DNA from: Mesorhizobium sp. AR10
GTDB lineage: Bacteria > Pseudomonadota > Alphaproteobacteria > Rhizobiales > Rhizobiaceae
DNA length: 64,000 nucleotides
Reading direction: 5' to 3'
Assembly: GCF_024746795.1 (NCBI RefSeq)
Contig: NZ_CP080524.1
Coordinates: forward strand, 4,132,001-4,196,000
Shown here: in pieces, positions 1 through 8,648 of the stretch
Position numbering within the stretch: the first letter of the stretch is position 1
How the letters are laid out: each line of letters begins with the position of its first letter
The notes under the pieces: model-generated
The model's database searches: none
What the model was told of the DNA's origin: nothing
The model's input: only the letters and a program-made list of their open reading frames with translations
Position numbers and translations under genes: made by a program

Positions 1-115
1 GCAGCCGCACGAATTCCTCGGCCGTCGTGCCGGTGCCGATGCCGAGTCGCATGCCATCCGTCACGTGGGTCAGTGCTGCCCGTGCGGCCTCGACCTTCAG
101 TTGCCTCGCATCCAT
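1..115 (-). CDS. rpiA: Ribose-5-phosphate isomerase A, N-terminal part (runs off left edge)
   Basis: Only the first 38 codons are present. Read on the minus strand from the ATG at 115, they give [14 protein letters not shown], then a [13 protein letters not shown] segment. The GxGTGTTA loop near the N-terminus is the phosphate-binding signature of RpiA, which interconverts ribose 5-phosphate and ribulose 5-phosphate in the pentose phosphate pathway. The gene is divergent from gph, with about 150 bp between the starts. The rest lies outside the window, so integrity cannot be judged. Confidence 0.85.
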   Translation of the reverse strand, partial: MDARQLKVEAARAALTHVTDGMRLGIGTGTTAEEFVRL

Positions 116-263
116 GCCGTGTGTTGCCCCGGATTCCGATTGGTCGGGCGCTCCTAGCATTTTTGCCGGCCCGGTCAAAGGCTGTGGACCGAGCAAGCCC
201 GCTTGCCTGAAAGGCCTGCAGCGGCTATCGCCTGCCGGCAACGCAATCCTCACAGGACTGGCC

Positions 264-950
264 ATGACCCGACCGATCATCGTGTTCGACCTCGACGGGA
301 CGCTGGTCGATACAGCGCCGGACCTGCTCGACAGCCTCAACCACAGTCTTGCCGCCGGTCAACTGGCGGCCGTCGATGAAGCCGGCTTCAAGCGCTTCGT
401 CGGCCATGGCGGCCGGGTGATGATCGAGCGGGCGCACGCCGCGCAGCAAAGATCGCTGCAGAGCGAGGAACACGACCGGCTGCTGAAACTGTTTCTCGAT
501 CACTACACCGACAACATCCCCGGCAAGTCGCGCCCCTATCCCGGCGTTGTCGAGGCGATCGCGCGGTTCGAGGCGGCCGGCTATCTCTTGGCCGTCTGCA
601 CCAACAAATACGAGGCCAACTCGGTGGCGTTGATCGAGGCGCTCGGCCTGTCGAAACATTTTGCGGCAATAGCCGGGCAGGACACATTCGCTTTCCGCAA
701 GCCCGATCCGCGCCATCTCATCGAAACCATCGCGTTGGCCGGCGGCGATCCGCATCGCGCGCTGATGGTTGGCGATTCGCAGACCGACATCGATACGGCC
801 AAAGCTGCTGGAATCCCGGTGGTCGCCGTCGATTTCGGCTACACCGACCGCCATGTACGCGAATTCGAACCGTCGGCGGTGATCTCGCATTTCGATGCGC
901 TGACACTCGATCTGGCGGAACGGCTGATCAAAGCGGCCGCAGGACGCTGA
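264..950 (+). CDS. gph: Phosphoglycolate phosphatase (HAD hydrolase)
   Basis: A 228-residue HAD-superfamily phosphatase. Motif I is [12 protein letters not shown] near residue 8, with the nucleophile and acid/base aspartates. The Lys motif appears as FRKPDP, and motif IV as MVGDSQTDI followed by [13 protein letters not shown]. Length and motifs fit Gph, which removes 2-phosphoglycolate arising from DNA 3'-end repair or oxygenase side reactions. The ATG at 264 is chosen because it places the DxDGT motif at the usual distance from the N-terminus; an open frame extends further upstream but would overlap rpiA and adds no conserved sequence. It is divergent from rpiA and followed by a tRNA gene. 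A related HAD phosphatase specificity cannot be excluded. Confidence 0.85.
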   Translation: MTRPIIVFDLDGTLVDTAPDLLDSLNHSLAAGQLAAVDEAGFKRFVGHGGRVMIERAHAAQQRSLQSEEHDRLLKLFLDHYTDNIPGKSRPYPGVVEAIARFEAAGYLLAVCTNKYEANSVALIEALGLSKHFAAIAGQDTFAFRKPDPRHLIETIALAGGDPHRALMVGDSQTDIDTAKAAGIPVVAVDFGYTDRHVREFEPSAVISHFDALTLDLAERLIKAAAGR

Positions 951-1075
951 TTGGCCAAGACGGCCGCACGCTGCCGGCGGGGTTGCCTTCCGGCCCGCGG
1001 AACGTCGGACATCGCCTTGACTTCGCCCGCCAGCCTCCCTTATATCGCGGCGCGCTTGGCCTTCGGGCAACGAGC

Positions 1076-1150
1076 GGGCGATTAGCTCAGCGGGAGAGCA
1101 CACCCTTCACACGGGTGGGGTCGCAGGTTCAATCCCTGCATCGCCCACCA
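1076..1150 (+). tRNA. tRNA-Val (anticodon CAC)
   Basis: The complete cloverleaf can be read by eye. The acceptor stem GGGCGAT pairs with ATCGCCC, the D arm is GCTC/GAGC, the anticodon stem CACCC/GGGTG encloses loop TTCACAC (anticodon CAC, valine), and the T arm GCAGG/CCTGC has loop TTCAATC. The CCA end is encoded (1148-1150). tRNA genes are frequent integration sites. The region immediately downstream is accessory in character, but I found no second copy of the tRNA 3' end in the window that would mark an attachment site. Confidence 0.95.
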
Positions 1151-1189
1151 AATTTCATATATCAATCAGTTATTTGCTGACGGTTCCGG

Positions 1190-1750
1190 TCAGGTGATAG
1201 CTCTCAAATCGGCAACTACCTTCGTGGCCAATTTTTCCGATACACGCCACAACTCAAGTTCACCCTCAAATAGATTGGCAAGCTGCCCACCATTTAGATT
1301 GCCATAGAGCCCGTCGTGAACCCCCCGGATCGTGGTCAAGATGGCCTCGACTTGACCAACAAAGGTCACTAAGTCCACACAAGCAGGACCAAGAAGGCCG
1401 ATATTGCCCAAATTCGAGTGGTAGATCGGGAGGACTTCCATCTTCCCGTCCTGTTCGCTTAACCACTCCCGAACGGCGATTTCGTCCCCCGCCCTCGCGG
1501 AGTCGGCCGCCGCTTTGCACCGGCCGGGGAGATCCCGTCTAGCGACAATCCTCTGGAAGGCCACAATTTCGGCTGCTAGCGCTTGAGCCAAAGACTTTCG
1601 TCGCCAAGAGAGTTCTGCCTCTCGGGCTCGGCTTTGCGCAACGTAGCTGATGCCGCCGCCTACCAATGTGCCGACCATGCCCGAGACAAGCGGGATTAGG
1701 ACCGTCCATTCGAAATTGGCCAAGCTTACTACCTCCAACGGTAGAGACAC
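1190..1750 (-). CDS. Hypothetical membrane-anchored protein
   Basis: A 186-residue protein of unknown function starting at a GTG. Residues of about 13-38 form one hydrophobic segment (VLIPLVSGMVGTLVGGGIS), followed by a charged, likely helical region (RAREAELSWRRKSLAQALAA) and a mainly helical cytoplasmic part. This layout, one N-terminal anchor plus a short helical domain, is common in phage- and island-borne small proteins of unknown role. No strong ribosome binding site precedes the GTG, so the start is uncertain. It lies on the opposite strand to the reverse transcriptase remnant and close to tRNA-Val, and its base composition looks less GC-rich than the neighbouring core genes. I do not recognise the family. 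Confidence 0.55.
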   Translation of the reverse strand: MSLPLEVVSLANFEWTVLIPLVSGMVGTLVGGGISYVAQSRAREAELSWRRKSLAQALAAEIVAFQRIVARRDLPGRCKAAADSARAGDEIAVREWLSEQDGKMEVLPIYHSNLGNIGLLGPACVDLVTFVGQVEAILTTIRGVHDGLYGNLNGGQLANLFEGELELWRVSEKLATKVVADLRAIT

Positions 1751-1784
1751 TCAGCTTATATCACATCGACGCGCTTGTGCGTTT

Positions 1785-2205
1785 GCCGCCGTGGGTCCTG
1801 ATCGCGATGATATCAGGCTTACTAGCTTGCTCATCTGCCAGAGACCCAAAAAAGGGGTGGGGCTGCGGCTAGCGATAGGCGCACCATCGTCTCCCTTCGT
1901 CTCCAATGCGCTGCCTTATGAGTTCGATAAAGCTGTCTCGGCGGCCGTTGCAAGACAAGGTCGTATACACTCGCTACGCCGATGATTTGACCTTTTCTGC
2001 ACCCGGCTGGGGCATCTTCGCGATGTTGAGAAGACCGTTAGACAGGCCTGAAAGGCCTGCATTTCCCGAGGCTTAAGATAAATTGGGAAAAAACCACCTA
2101 CATTACGGCCAAATTTGGTAGGCGTAACAGGTCTCACGCTAACCAACGACCGCAAAGTGTCTGTTGGCCACGAGCGCAAGCGACTGCTGCACGCGCATAA
2201 AGAAC
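1785..2205 (+). pseudogene. Decayed retron-type reverse transcriptase
   Basis: Several reading frames together give ordered pieces of a bacterial retron/group II-like reverse transcriptase. About 1860-1955 encodes LAIGAPSSPFVSNALPYEFD, the RT motif around the conserved GAPSSP. About 1960-2000 in another frame encodes VVYTRYADDLTFSA, the catalytic YADD motif. About 2010-2048 encodes GHLRDVEKTVRQA, ending in a stop. About 2075-2125 in a third frame encodes KINWEKTTYITAKFG. About 2121-2200 encodes VTGLTLTNDRKVSVGHERKR, containing the VTG triplet typical of retron RT region Y. At least three frameshifts and two in-frame stops separate the pieces, and the N-terminal half is missing. It cannot make an active enzyme. 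Confidence 0.8.
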
Positions 2206-2233
2206 CCCGGAGATGCGTCGATTTTGGCGCTTC

Positions 2234-3754
2234 TCAAGCAAGGTCTACTTCGACCCAGAGGCCACCTGGGCCACGAGACGCATCGCGCGGCGCATTGCGA
2301 ACCGCCAGGATCGAGCCGGAAGGCGAAGCAAATGCCGGCTTTCCGTTCTTGTTTGCGAGCCAGGCATCGTCGGCGCGGATGACGCGGCCGTTGGTCCTGT
2401 CGGCAAGTGCGGTCAGGATGGCGTCGTAGGGCATTTCGCGCCAACGTACCTTCCCGGCGTCGTGCTCGTTGGTGGGAATGAAGGCGGAAAGATCGGCATT
2501 GGTCATCAGCTCGAGGCCCTGCCTTTGCGGCGTCGCGTTGTGGCTGCCGTGATGGGCGACCTTCAGATAGACGGTGCCCGCCATGAGGTCGGCCGCCGTC
2601 ACGGTCCCCTGCCCCACTGGCCATTTCAAATCCTTCCAGCTCAGCCAGTTGCCGATCTGCGCATCGCCCGGGAACAGGAAGACCCTGCCGGTGTCGATGA
2701 ATTCGAAGGCCAGCACGAGGCTGGTGTTGTTGACGCCGCGGTCGAGCTGCATGGCAAGATCGGCGGCGATGCCGAGCCAGTCGGCGTCGATGCGGCGCCA
2801 GGACTGGTCGGGATCCTCTTCCGGTCGAGCCTCGGCTACCTGGCCGGAATAATGCTTCCAGACAAAGGCGCCGATGTCGCCTTGCGTATCGCTGGCGCTG
2901 CCGCTCAACACCGCCGACAGTTCAGTGCCGACGCTGCGCTCGAAGGGGCTGAGCTCGTCCAGCCAGGTTCCGTCGCCGGTTTCGTTCACCGCCAGGCCAG
3001 CACTGAGCGCCCGCGCGAACGGTCCGCCGGGGCCAAGCGGATACATTTCGCTCGTCCTTTCCTCCAGACGCAGCGCTGCCTTGTCGCGCGGCGGACCGAG
3101 CACATAGATGCGCAGATTGGGCAGCGCGGCAATCGACAGCGGCGCCGCGCCGGGCTCGAAATAGGCAGGAGGCTGCTTTGCCGAAAGTTTGATGGCAGCG
3201 TCGCGCGCCGCGCGAACCCGTTCGCCCTTGGCCCCGAACTGGAAACCGAGGACGGATTGCAGCCCGTCGCGGACTCCCGACAGATGCGGGCTCAGGCCGC
3301 GCTCGGCGTCGAGCCTGCGGCTTGCCCCCTGCAGCACCCTCAAGGCCTGAGCCCTGGATTTGTCGAGCTCGATCGCTTCGAGATCAACTGGGTTTTCGGT
3401 CCAGCCCATCCACACTTCGCCGACGGAAAAATCCTTGAACAAGTCGTCCGAGGTGAGGAAGCCTGAAACATGGTCCCAATGTTCGTGGGTAACGACGAGA
3501 ACGTCGATCTTGCCACCCGTCTCGGCCTTGATGTCGGCGACGATGTCGCCGATGAGAGCCGGGCCGCCCTTGACCGATGTGTGGATGCCGCAATCGATGA
3601 GCATGCGAAACAGCGAGCCGTCCGCTTTGGGAAAGCTCAGGAGATGGCAGTCACCAATGCCCTGGCAATAATGCCGCACGGTGACAGCCGGCTTGGGGGC
3701 CGCAGCAGGACTGGCAGGTCGAGGTGTTCTGCGGGTTGCCGGTCTTCTAGACAT
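2234..3754 (-). CDS. Metallo-beta-lactamase-fold hydrolase
   Basis: A 506-residue MBL-fold protein. The zinc motif is VVTHEHWDHVSGF, with ligands His90, His92, Asp94 and His95. It is preceded by GIGDCHLLSFP and LIDCG strands as in the ComEC-like MBL branch, and followed by later ligand segments FLFPGDAQ and VAHHGSHN. No signal peptide or membrane segment is visible, so it is probably cytoplasmic. Members of this branch are nucleases or phosphodiesterases, but the substrate is unknown. The ATG at 3754 is chosen because GGAG lies six bases upstream; an earlier in-frame ATG at 3775 has no such site. The start overlaps the stop of the upstream protease gene by 8 bases, implying translational coupling and joint function. 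Confidence 0.8.
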   Translation of the reverse strand: MSRRPATRRTPRPASPAAAPKPAVTVRHYCQGIGDCHLLSFPKADGSLFRMLIDCGIHTSVKGGPALIGDIVADIKAETGGKIDVLVVTHEHWDHVSGFLTSDDLFKDFSVGEVWMGWTENPVDLEAIELDKSRAQALRVLQGASRRLDAERGLSPHLSGVRDGLQSVLGFQFGAKGERVRAARDAAIKLSAKQPPAYFEPGAAPLSIAALPNLRIYVLGPPRDKAALRLEERTSEMYPLGPGGPFARALSAGLAVNETGDGTWLDELSPFERSVGTELSAVLSGSASDTQGDIGAFVWKHYSGQVAEARPEEDPDQSWRRIDADWLGIAADLAMQLDRGVNNTSLVLAFEFIDTGRVFLFPGDAQIGNWLSWKDLKWPVGQGTVTAADLMAGTVYLKVAHHGSHNATPQRQGLELMTNADLSAFIPTNEHDAGKVRWREMPYDAILTALADRTNGRVIRADDAWLANKNGKPAFASPSGSILAVRNAPRDASRGPGGLWVEVDLA

Positions 3755-6700
3755 CGTCGTCTCCATGGCTGGCATGCAGCATGGCGAAGGGCTCGGAAAT
3801 CTCGCTGCCGAAATAGAGCGCCCGCAGCGGCGACAGGTAATTCGCGGTCGCGGTCTGCGACTGGCGCTTCTGCCGGTCGGTACTGCCGGTGTTCTTGATG
3901 ATCGAGTAGCGGATTTCTTCCTGCCCCTTGCGCGGGTCGATGATGACGGTGGCGCCGCCGCGGAACCAGAAAAAGCCGTCGCCGGCCTTCACGCCGCTCA
4001 GTGCCGGCGTGCCGTCGAGTTGGACCGGAATGCGTTGCTGGATGACGGCGATCACCTCTGTGCGGAACGAGCCGTCGGGCTCGACGCGGCGGGTCGCGCG
4101 CACGCCGAAGATGTCGAAGGTGGTCTCGCCCTTGCGCGCCTTGCGGAGCAACCCACCATGCTGGTCATAGCGCGGCAGGTCAGGCAGCAGGCCGAACTGC
4201 TTGTAGAGATCGGGATTGGCAACAAAGGCCTTCCGCATCGCCTTCCAAAGCGTGTGCCGGTTCTTCTCGTTGAGGGCGAAGATTTCGGAGCGATTGAGTT
4301 TCTGGTTCCAGCTCAGATCGACGTCGCGCAGCAAGCCGTTCAGCCAGCCGGGCGAAGGATCGTCGGGCGCGCTCCAGGCAAGCGTCTCCTCCGATATCGT
4401 GCGCACGTCGCGCGGCAACAGCTTCCATTTGCGGAAGGATTCCATGAAGGCGAGACGATAGTGCAGCGGGTCGTCGGGGAAAGCGTCGATGTCGGCCGTG
4501 ATCAGCGCGCGCAGATACTCGCCGAAGGTGATGTCGACGGCCGGGCAGTAGTCGAGCGCGCGAATGCACATGGTCAGCATCTGCTGCGCGATCTTGGCGG
4601 TCTCGTCGGTGAGGCGCTCGACCAGGCTGGGGTGCAAGGTGCCGGCGGGCAGCACGCCGGTTCCACCGGTGGCCAGTTGTATCAGGTCGTCGGTGCGGCG
4701 GTCGGCGATGGCCAGGAACGCCTGGTAGACGGCGAAGACCAGGATCGAGCCGCGGTCATGCGGCTCGAACGTCTTGTCATAGTCGAGGTCGGCCATGGCG
4801 GCACCGCCGTAGTCGCGCAGCGGTCCGGCGCGGCCGCTGCCTTCGCCGAACTGCCTGCCGATGCCGGACAGCAGCGTGGCCGCAGAGACATCGCCCCTCG
4901 CCTTGGCAATCTCGAAGCTGACCAGCTCCTTGAGGGTAAAGTGCTGGAACAGGGCGACGATGTCGGCAAAGGCCTCATGGAAAGCCGGCACGTCCGGGTT
5001 GGACGCTTCCTGGAAACGGCGGTGCAGCCCGTCGAGCAGCGCATGCGACATTTCATGGGCGACGATGTCGCTCGACAGGCAGGAAAACACCGTCGTGCCC
5101 GGCGTGGTGACGTCGCCCGCCTTGCTCCCGGCGGGGAAATAGCCGAACAGCAAGGCCTTCTTGTCCGGGCTGTAATAGGCATTGTCAGTGCGCAGCGCAT
5201 GCGGATAGATGCGCAGCCGCGGCACTTCATGAGCCTTCATTGTCATGTCGCCGCTGCGACCGGCGGGATAGTGCGGAGCCCATAGCGCGCGGCGGCCCAA
5301 TGCGCGCTCGAAATGCCCGATCGTGGTCATGGCCACGGCATAGACCATCTGCTGGTGGAACTGCGGATTGCCTTCCGATGGCGGGAAGCCGTCCTGCGCC
5401 AGCAAGATCTTGTCGTTGAGATCGACCGGATCGTAGACACGGTTGGACGCCGGATCGACATCGACGATCTCGAGATATTCTCCAACCGGACCGGGCATCA
5501 ACGCGTTGGCCGTCGACGGCTTGTCGTCCCACGGAACGGAAAGCGTGGCCTGGAAGACGGAGACGGAATCGAGGCGCTTGGCCACTGACGGATCGAGCGC
5601 ATAGATGCGCAGCCGCCGTTTGGGCGGCGGCAAAGGGCGTGGCTTGCGCTTGACCGGCGATGCCGGCGTCGTCTGCGTGGCGGTGACCGGTCTGGCACCT
5701 GCCCTCCCCAGCATGTTTTCAAGAAAGACGCGCAGCGGTTTCGATGGATTGCCTTCGTCAAGTGCTGCTTCCAGATAGCGATTGCGTGCTGCGGCCGAGA
5801 TGGCGGCTGGATCGCCATCGGGGTCGGCGATCGCCCGGTCGACCGAGGCGGCACGCTGCGCCATCTGCGTCAGTTCCAGCGTCAGCATCTTTCGCCGCTG
5901 GCGAGCTGCAGGCGACAGCGGCGCCGCGGAATTGCCGCCGCCGGTGATGAAATCGAGCCAGCCCCAGGAGGATTGCGCCGGCGGCAGTTTCGTCAGCTGG
6001 TTCTCCGCCCGTGGCATCACCGACAGCGCGGCACCCGCCCGGACCACGCCCTGCCCGATCTTCTGCAGCGTCTCGGCGGCTCCCATTTTGGCCGTCGACT
6101 TGGCCGCCTTGGAAAACAGCGCGAAACGGACAGCTTCGATGCGCATCCAGGCTTGCGAATAGTTCTTCACGACATCCCAGTGCTCGGCCAGCCAAAGCGC
6201 TGCCGCAGCGGCGATCTGCGGCGTTGCCGCGGACGTGCCGGAACCGTCCATATCGACGATCTTGGCACAGTCGATCTCAGCCCACGGCACATTCGGCGTG
6301 TAGGCGCCAAGCGCGGTCGTCATCTTCGAAGCCGGCCCGAAATTGCCCTGCATGGTGCCGAAGCTGAGGCCGGAGTAGGCACGACCGTCGCCCATCACAC
6401 CACAGGCTGCCAGCACGCGGTTGTAGCGAGCCGGAAAGACGATGCTGCTTGGTGTGATCGTGTAGTTGTTGCCGGCGGCGGTGACCATGACGACGCCGTT
6501 GTCGTAGGCAAGATTGACCGCGTCGACCAGCGCTTCGGAGGTGAGGCCACCCATGCTCATCGACAGGACCTGGGCGCCTTTGGAACGGGCATAGTCGATG
6601 CCTTGCACCATCGTGCCGGTGGTCAGACGAACCACCCAGTCGGCAATGCGCACCGGGATGATCCTTGCTTGCGGAGCGGCGCCGACGAAATCGGTAAAAC

Positions 6701-7412
6701 CCGACCAGTGCGGCGATGTGCCGTCCAGTCTGTTGCCGGCGAGCAGGCTGAGCGTGCCGGTGCCGTGGCCGCGATTGCTGGCGAGGCCGCCTGCCGGGGC
6801 GTGATCGGTTGCGTTGTTCGGCCCGGTGCCGTCATTGACGAAATTGCGCTGCAGCGCCGCGACGAGCCCGGCGGGCAAGGTGCGGTGCGCAGGATCGAAG
6901 CCGGTATCGAGATGGGCGATGGTGATTTTGGCCTGCTTGGCGCCGACCTTGGCACGGGCGGCCGCGAACTGGCTGAAGGCCACCCCCGCATTCCAGGCGA
7001 CAACGCCGGGCACTGTGGCCTGGCCGCCGCTTGGATTCTGGTCATCGAAGGCGCAGACCGGACTGGCGCTTGCTGCCATGCCGCGGTCGCCGTTGCTGTC
7101 CCTGTAGTCCCACTGTTGAACGAGGTCGGGCTCGATGGCCAGAATCTCGGAACCGCCGGCTGCCGCGAAAGCCTCGCCGCGGCCGACAAGAGCGTGGGCG
7201 TCATCCCACGGATTGTCCGATTGTTTCGCGCCGAGCTTGAGCCAGGTCGCGCCGCGATCGGCACCGGCGCCAAAATCGCCGCGGGAAGCGCTTGGCGGCA
7301 CGGTCAGGATCGGCTCGACTTCGACCGCTCCGAGGCGAAGCGACCGGCTGCTTGCTGCAAAGCCTGCACCGTCACCACGAACCTTGATCAGGAGCCCCGT
7401 TGTTGCTGCCAT
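3747..7412 (-). CDS. Double peptidase: subtilisin-like S8 domain plus zinc gluzincin domain
   Basis: A 1221-residue protein with two apparently complete proteolytic centres. The S8 domain spans about residues 160-410: Asp169 in HLDTGFD, His216 in RGHGTGT, oxyanion Asn315 in TAAGNN and Ser394 in GSGTSAATP. A proline/lysine-rich linker (about 575-600) leads to a second domain with HEMSH (His786, Glu787, His790) and a downstream Glu813 in FHEAFADIVALF. This HExxH...E arrangement belongs to gluzincin metallopeptidases (thermolysin/fungalysin type). The first 150 residues may act as a propeptide or chaperone-like domain. No signal peptide is seen, so export is not evident. It overlaps and is probably co-transcribed with the MBL gene downstream. 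Substrate and role are unknown. Confidence 0.85.
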   Translation of the reverse strand: MAATTGLLIKVRGDGAGFAASSRSLRLGAVEVEPILTVPPSASRGDFGAGADRGATWLKLGAKQSDNPWDDAHALVGRGEAFAAAGGSEILAIEPDLVQQWDYRDSNGDRGMAASASPVCAFDDQNPSGGQATVPGVVAWNAGVAFSQFAAARAKVGAKQAKITIAHLDTGFDPAHRTLPAGLVAALQRNFVNDGTGPNNATDHAPAGGLASNRGHGTGTLSLLAGNRLDGTSPHWSGFTDFVGAAPQARIIPVRIADWVVRLTTGTMVQGIDYARSKGAQVLSMSMGGLTSEALVDAVNLAYDNGVVMVTAAGNNYTITPSSIVFPARYNRVLAACGVMGDGRAYSGLSFGTMQGNFGPASKMTTALGAYTPNVPWAEIDCAKIVDMDGSGTSAATPQIAAAAALWLAEHWDVVKNYSQAWMRIEAVRFALFSKAAKSTAKMGAAETLQKIGQGVVRAGAALSVMPRAENQLTKLPPAQSSWGWLDFITGGGNSAAPLSPAARQRRKMLTLELTQMAQRAASVDRAIADPDGDPAAISAAARNRYLEAALDEGNPSKPLRVFLENMLGRAGARPVTATQTTPASPVKRKPRPLPPPKRRLRIYALDPSVAKRLDSVSVFQATLSVPWDDKPSTANALMPGPVGEYLEIVDVDPASNRVYDPVDLNDKILLAQDGFPPSEGNPQFHQQMVYAVAMTTIGHFERALGRRALWAPHYPAGRSGDMTMKAHEVPRLRIYPHALRTDNAYYSPDKKALLFGYFPAGSKAGDVTTPGTTVFSCLSSDIVAHEMSHALLDGLHRRFQEASNPDVPAFHEAFADIVALFQHFTLKELVSFEIAKARGDVSAATLLSGIGRQFGEGSGRAGPLRDYGGAAMADLDYDKTFEPHDRGSILVFAVYQAFLAIADRRTDDLIQLATGGTGVLPAGTLHPSLVERLTDETAKIAQQMLTMCIRALDYCPAVDITFGEYLRALITADIDAFPDDPLHYRLAFMESFRKWKLLPRDVRTISEETLAWSAPDDPSPGWLNGLLRDVDLSWNQKLNRSEIFALNEKNRHTLWKAMRKAFVANPDLYKQFGLLPDLPRYDQHGGLLRKARKGETTFDIFGVRATRRVEPDGSFRTEVIAVIQQRIPVQLDGTPALSGVKAGDGFFWFRGGATVIIDPRKGQEEIRYSIIKNTGSTDRQKRQSQTATANYLSPLRALYFGSEISEPFAMLHASHGDDDV

Positions 7413-7945
7413 GGCATGACCCCACTTTCCTGAACTGTCAAAGTAGAAAACTGCGGTGCCGTTTCAGACTGAAGCAATGCCGAGCGGCAAGCAAGTCAAC
7501 AAGCTCGTGCGTTTGAAGTCACATGTCGTCGCGCGAGCTCGGACCATCGCGCCCTTTGACCGCCGCCTCTGTGACCTCCTTCACAGACGGTGGAGAGGGT
7601 TGCGCAGACATATGGTTCCTGCGGAAGCCGACATTTCGATTTCGATCGGTCTCCTGGCGTCTTTGATAAATTCGTTGGCCATCCCGGGCGTCAAACGCGT
7701 CACCCGGTGAGTGCAAGAATTTTTGATCACCTAGTCATTTTCACAACGGCCGTCTGCACGCTTCTCGGCACCTCCCACCGTGCGTGCAGACGGCCTTTCA
7801 CCAATCTTGCGGCTCGAAAAATATCGAACTCCAGGGTGGCGAAAAGCGCCGCCCGCAGCAGCGGCGGCGTGAATGAACGCCAGGGCTTTGATGTTCACCC
7901 CCTCTTGCCGTAAACTTGAGCGATTGCGGCAAATGGGAAATCAAC
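7413..7945 (+). other. Divergent intergenic region between the protease and Crp/Fnr genes
   Basis: These 533 bases separate two divergent genes and must carry both promoters. Short open frames exist on both strands, but none has a convincing ribosome binding site or recognisable protein. The only clear structure is the long inverted repeat at 7748-7795. I could not identify a consensus FNR box. Confidence 0.6.
7748..7795. repeat. 14-bp perfect inverted repeat
   Basis: GGCCGTCTGCACGC (7748-7761) is followed after 20 bases by its exact complement GCGTGCAGACGGCC (7782-7795) and then TTT. It could form a strong hairpin or be an operator. It lies in the shared upstream region of the protease/MBL operon and the Crp/Fnr gene, where a terminator would have no obvious gene to serve. 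Confidence 0.8.
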
Positions 7946-8632
7946 ATGGCTTCCGCCAGCGCGAACGACAGCAATGATCTGCCGCGCCTTGCGCGGATTG
8001 ATCCGCTCCTGTTCGATCTTCTTTTCAGTGGCTGCAAAGTCGAACGCTACGCCGCCGGCCAGCATCTCTTCGTTCAGGAGGATGCCGCCGACCGCATCTA
8101 CGGTGTGATGAACGGCACGGTGGAGATCTCGATCTATTCGCCGGGCGGCCAGAAGCTGGTGGCCAATATCGAGCTGTCCCGCAGTCTTGTGGGCGAGATC
8201 GGCGCGCTCGACGGGCGCCCGCGCACCGCCACCGCCATTTGCCTTACCGGCTGCGAGCTGGTCTCGCTAAGCCGAACGCAACTCTTTGATCGCATTGAAA
8301 AAAATCCACCGTTGGCGCGCGCCATGATCGAACTGTTGTGTGCGCGGCTGCGCTGGGTCAGTGGCGAACTCGGGGATCAGGCATTCTTCGGCATCGAGGC
8401 CAGGCTGGCGAAGCGGCTGGTCTTTCTGGCCGAAGTGATGGCGGACAGTGCAGGATGGATACCGATCTCTCAGTCCGAACTGGGGGAATTCCTCGGGGCT
8501 ACACGCGAGTCGGTCAACAAGACGCTCAACGACTGGCGCAGCCGCTCGATCATCGCCATCAAGCGTGGCGGCCTGCGCATCACCAACGCTGCGGCACTCA
8601 ACCAGATTGCCGACTCGCAGGATGATGACTGA
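7946..8632 (+). CDS. Crp/Fnr-family transcriptional regulator
   Basis: A 228-residue regulator. The N-terminal cyclic-nucleotide-binding beta barrel (about 20-130) contains a phosphate-cassette-like segment, GEIGALDGRPRTATA, close to the cAMP-binding consensus. A long dimerisation helix follows, then a C-terminal winged helix-turn-helix (ISQSELGEFLGATRESVNKT). It lacks the N-terminal cysteine cluster of FNR, so oxygen sensing by an Fe-S cluster is unlikely. ATG 7946 is preceded by a GGGAAA site; an upstream in-frame TTG is less likely. It is divergent from the double-peptidase operon and convergent with the P450-peroxidase gene. With an adenylate cyclase 4.5 kb away, cAMP is a plausible ligand (inference). 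Confidence 0.85.
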   Translation: MASASANDSNDLPRLARIDPLLFDLLFSGCKVERYAAGQHLFVQEDAADRIYGVMNGTVEISIYSPGGQKLVANIELSRSLVGEIGALDGRPRTATAICLTGCELVSLSRTQLFDRIEKNPPLARAMIELLCARLRWVSGELGDQAFFGIEARLAKRLVFLAEVMADSAGWIPISQSELGEFLGATRESVNKTLNDWRSRSIIAIKRGGLRITNAAALNQIADSQDDD

Positions 8633-8648
8633 GCGACCGCCGGGCGAA

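Noticed and set aside
1076..2233. Attachment-site repeat of the tRNA-Val 3' end
   Set aside because: I searched by eye for a second copy of the T-arm/CCA sequence downstream and found none, and no integrase gene is present.
2213..3466. Long plus-strand open frame (417 codons)
   Set aside because: It is the complement of the MBL gene; its translation lacks any recognisable motif, while the minus strand shows a complete zinc-binding signature.
3681..7433. Two long plus-strand open frames (534 and 486 codons) opposite the protease gene
   Set aside because: They are GC-rich shadow frames. The minus-strand frame has two full catalytic signatures across the same region.
7456..7716. Short open frames on both strands between the protease and Crp/Fnr genes
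   Set aside because: No ribosome binding site, recognisable motif or codon bias supports either one.
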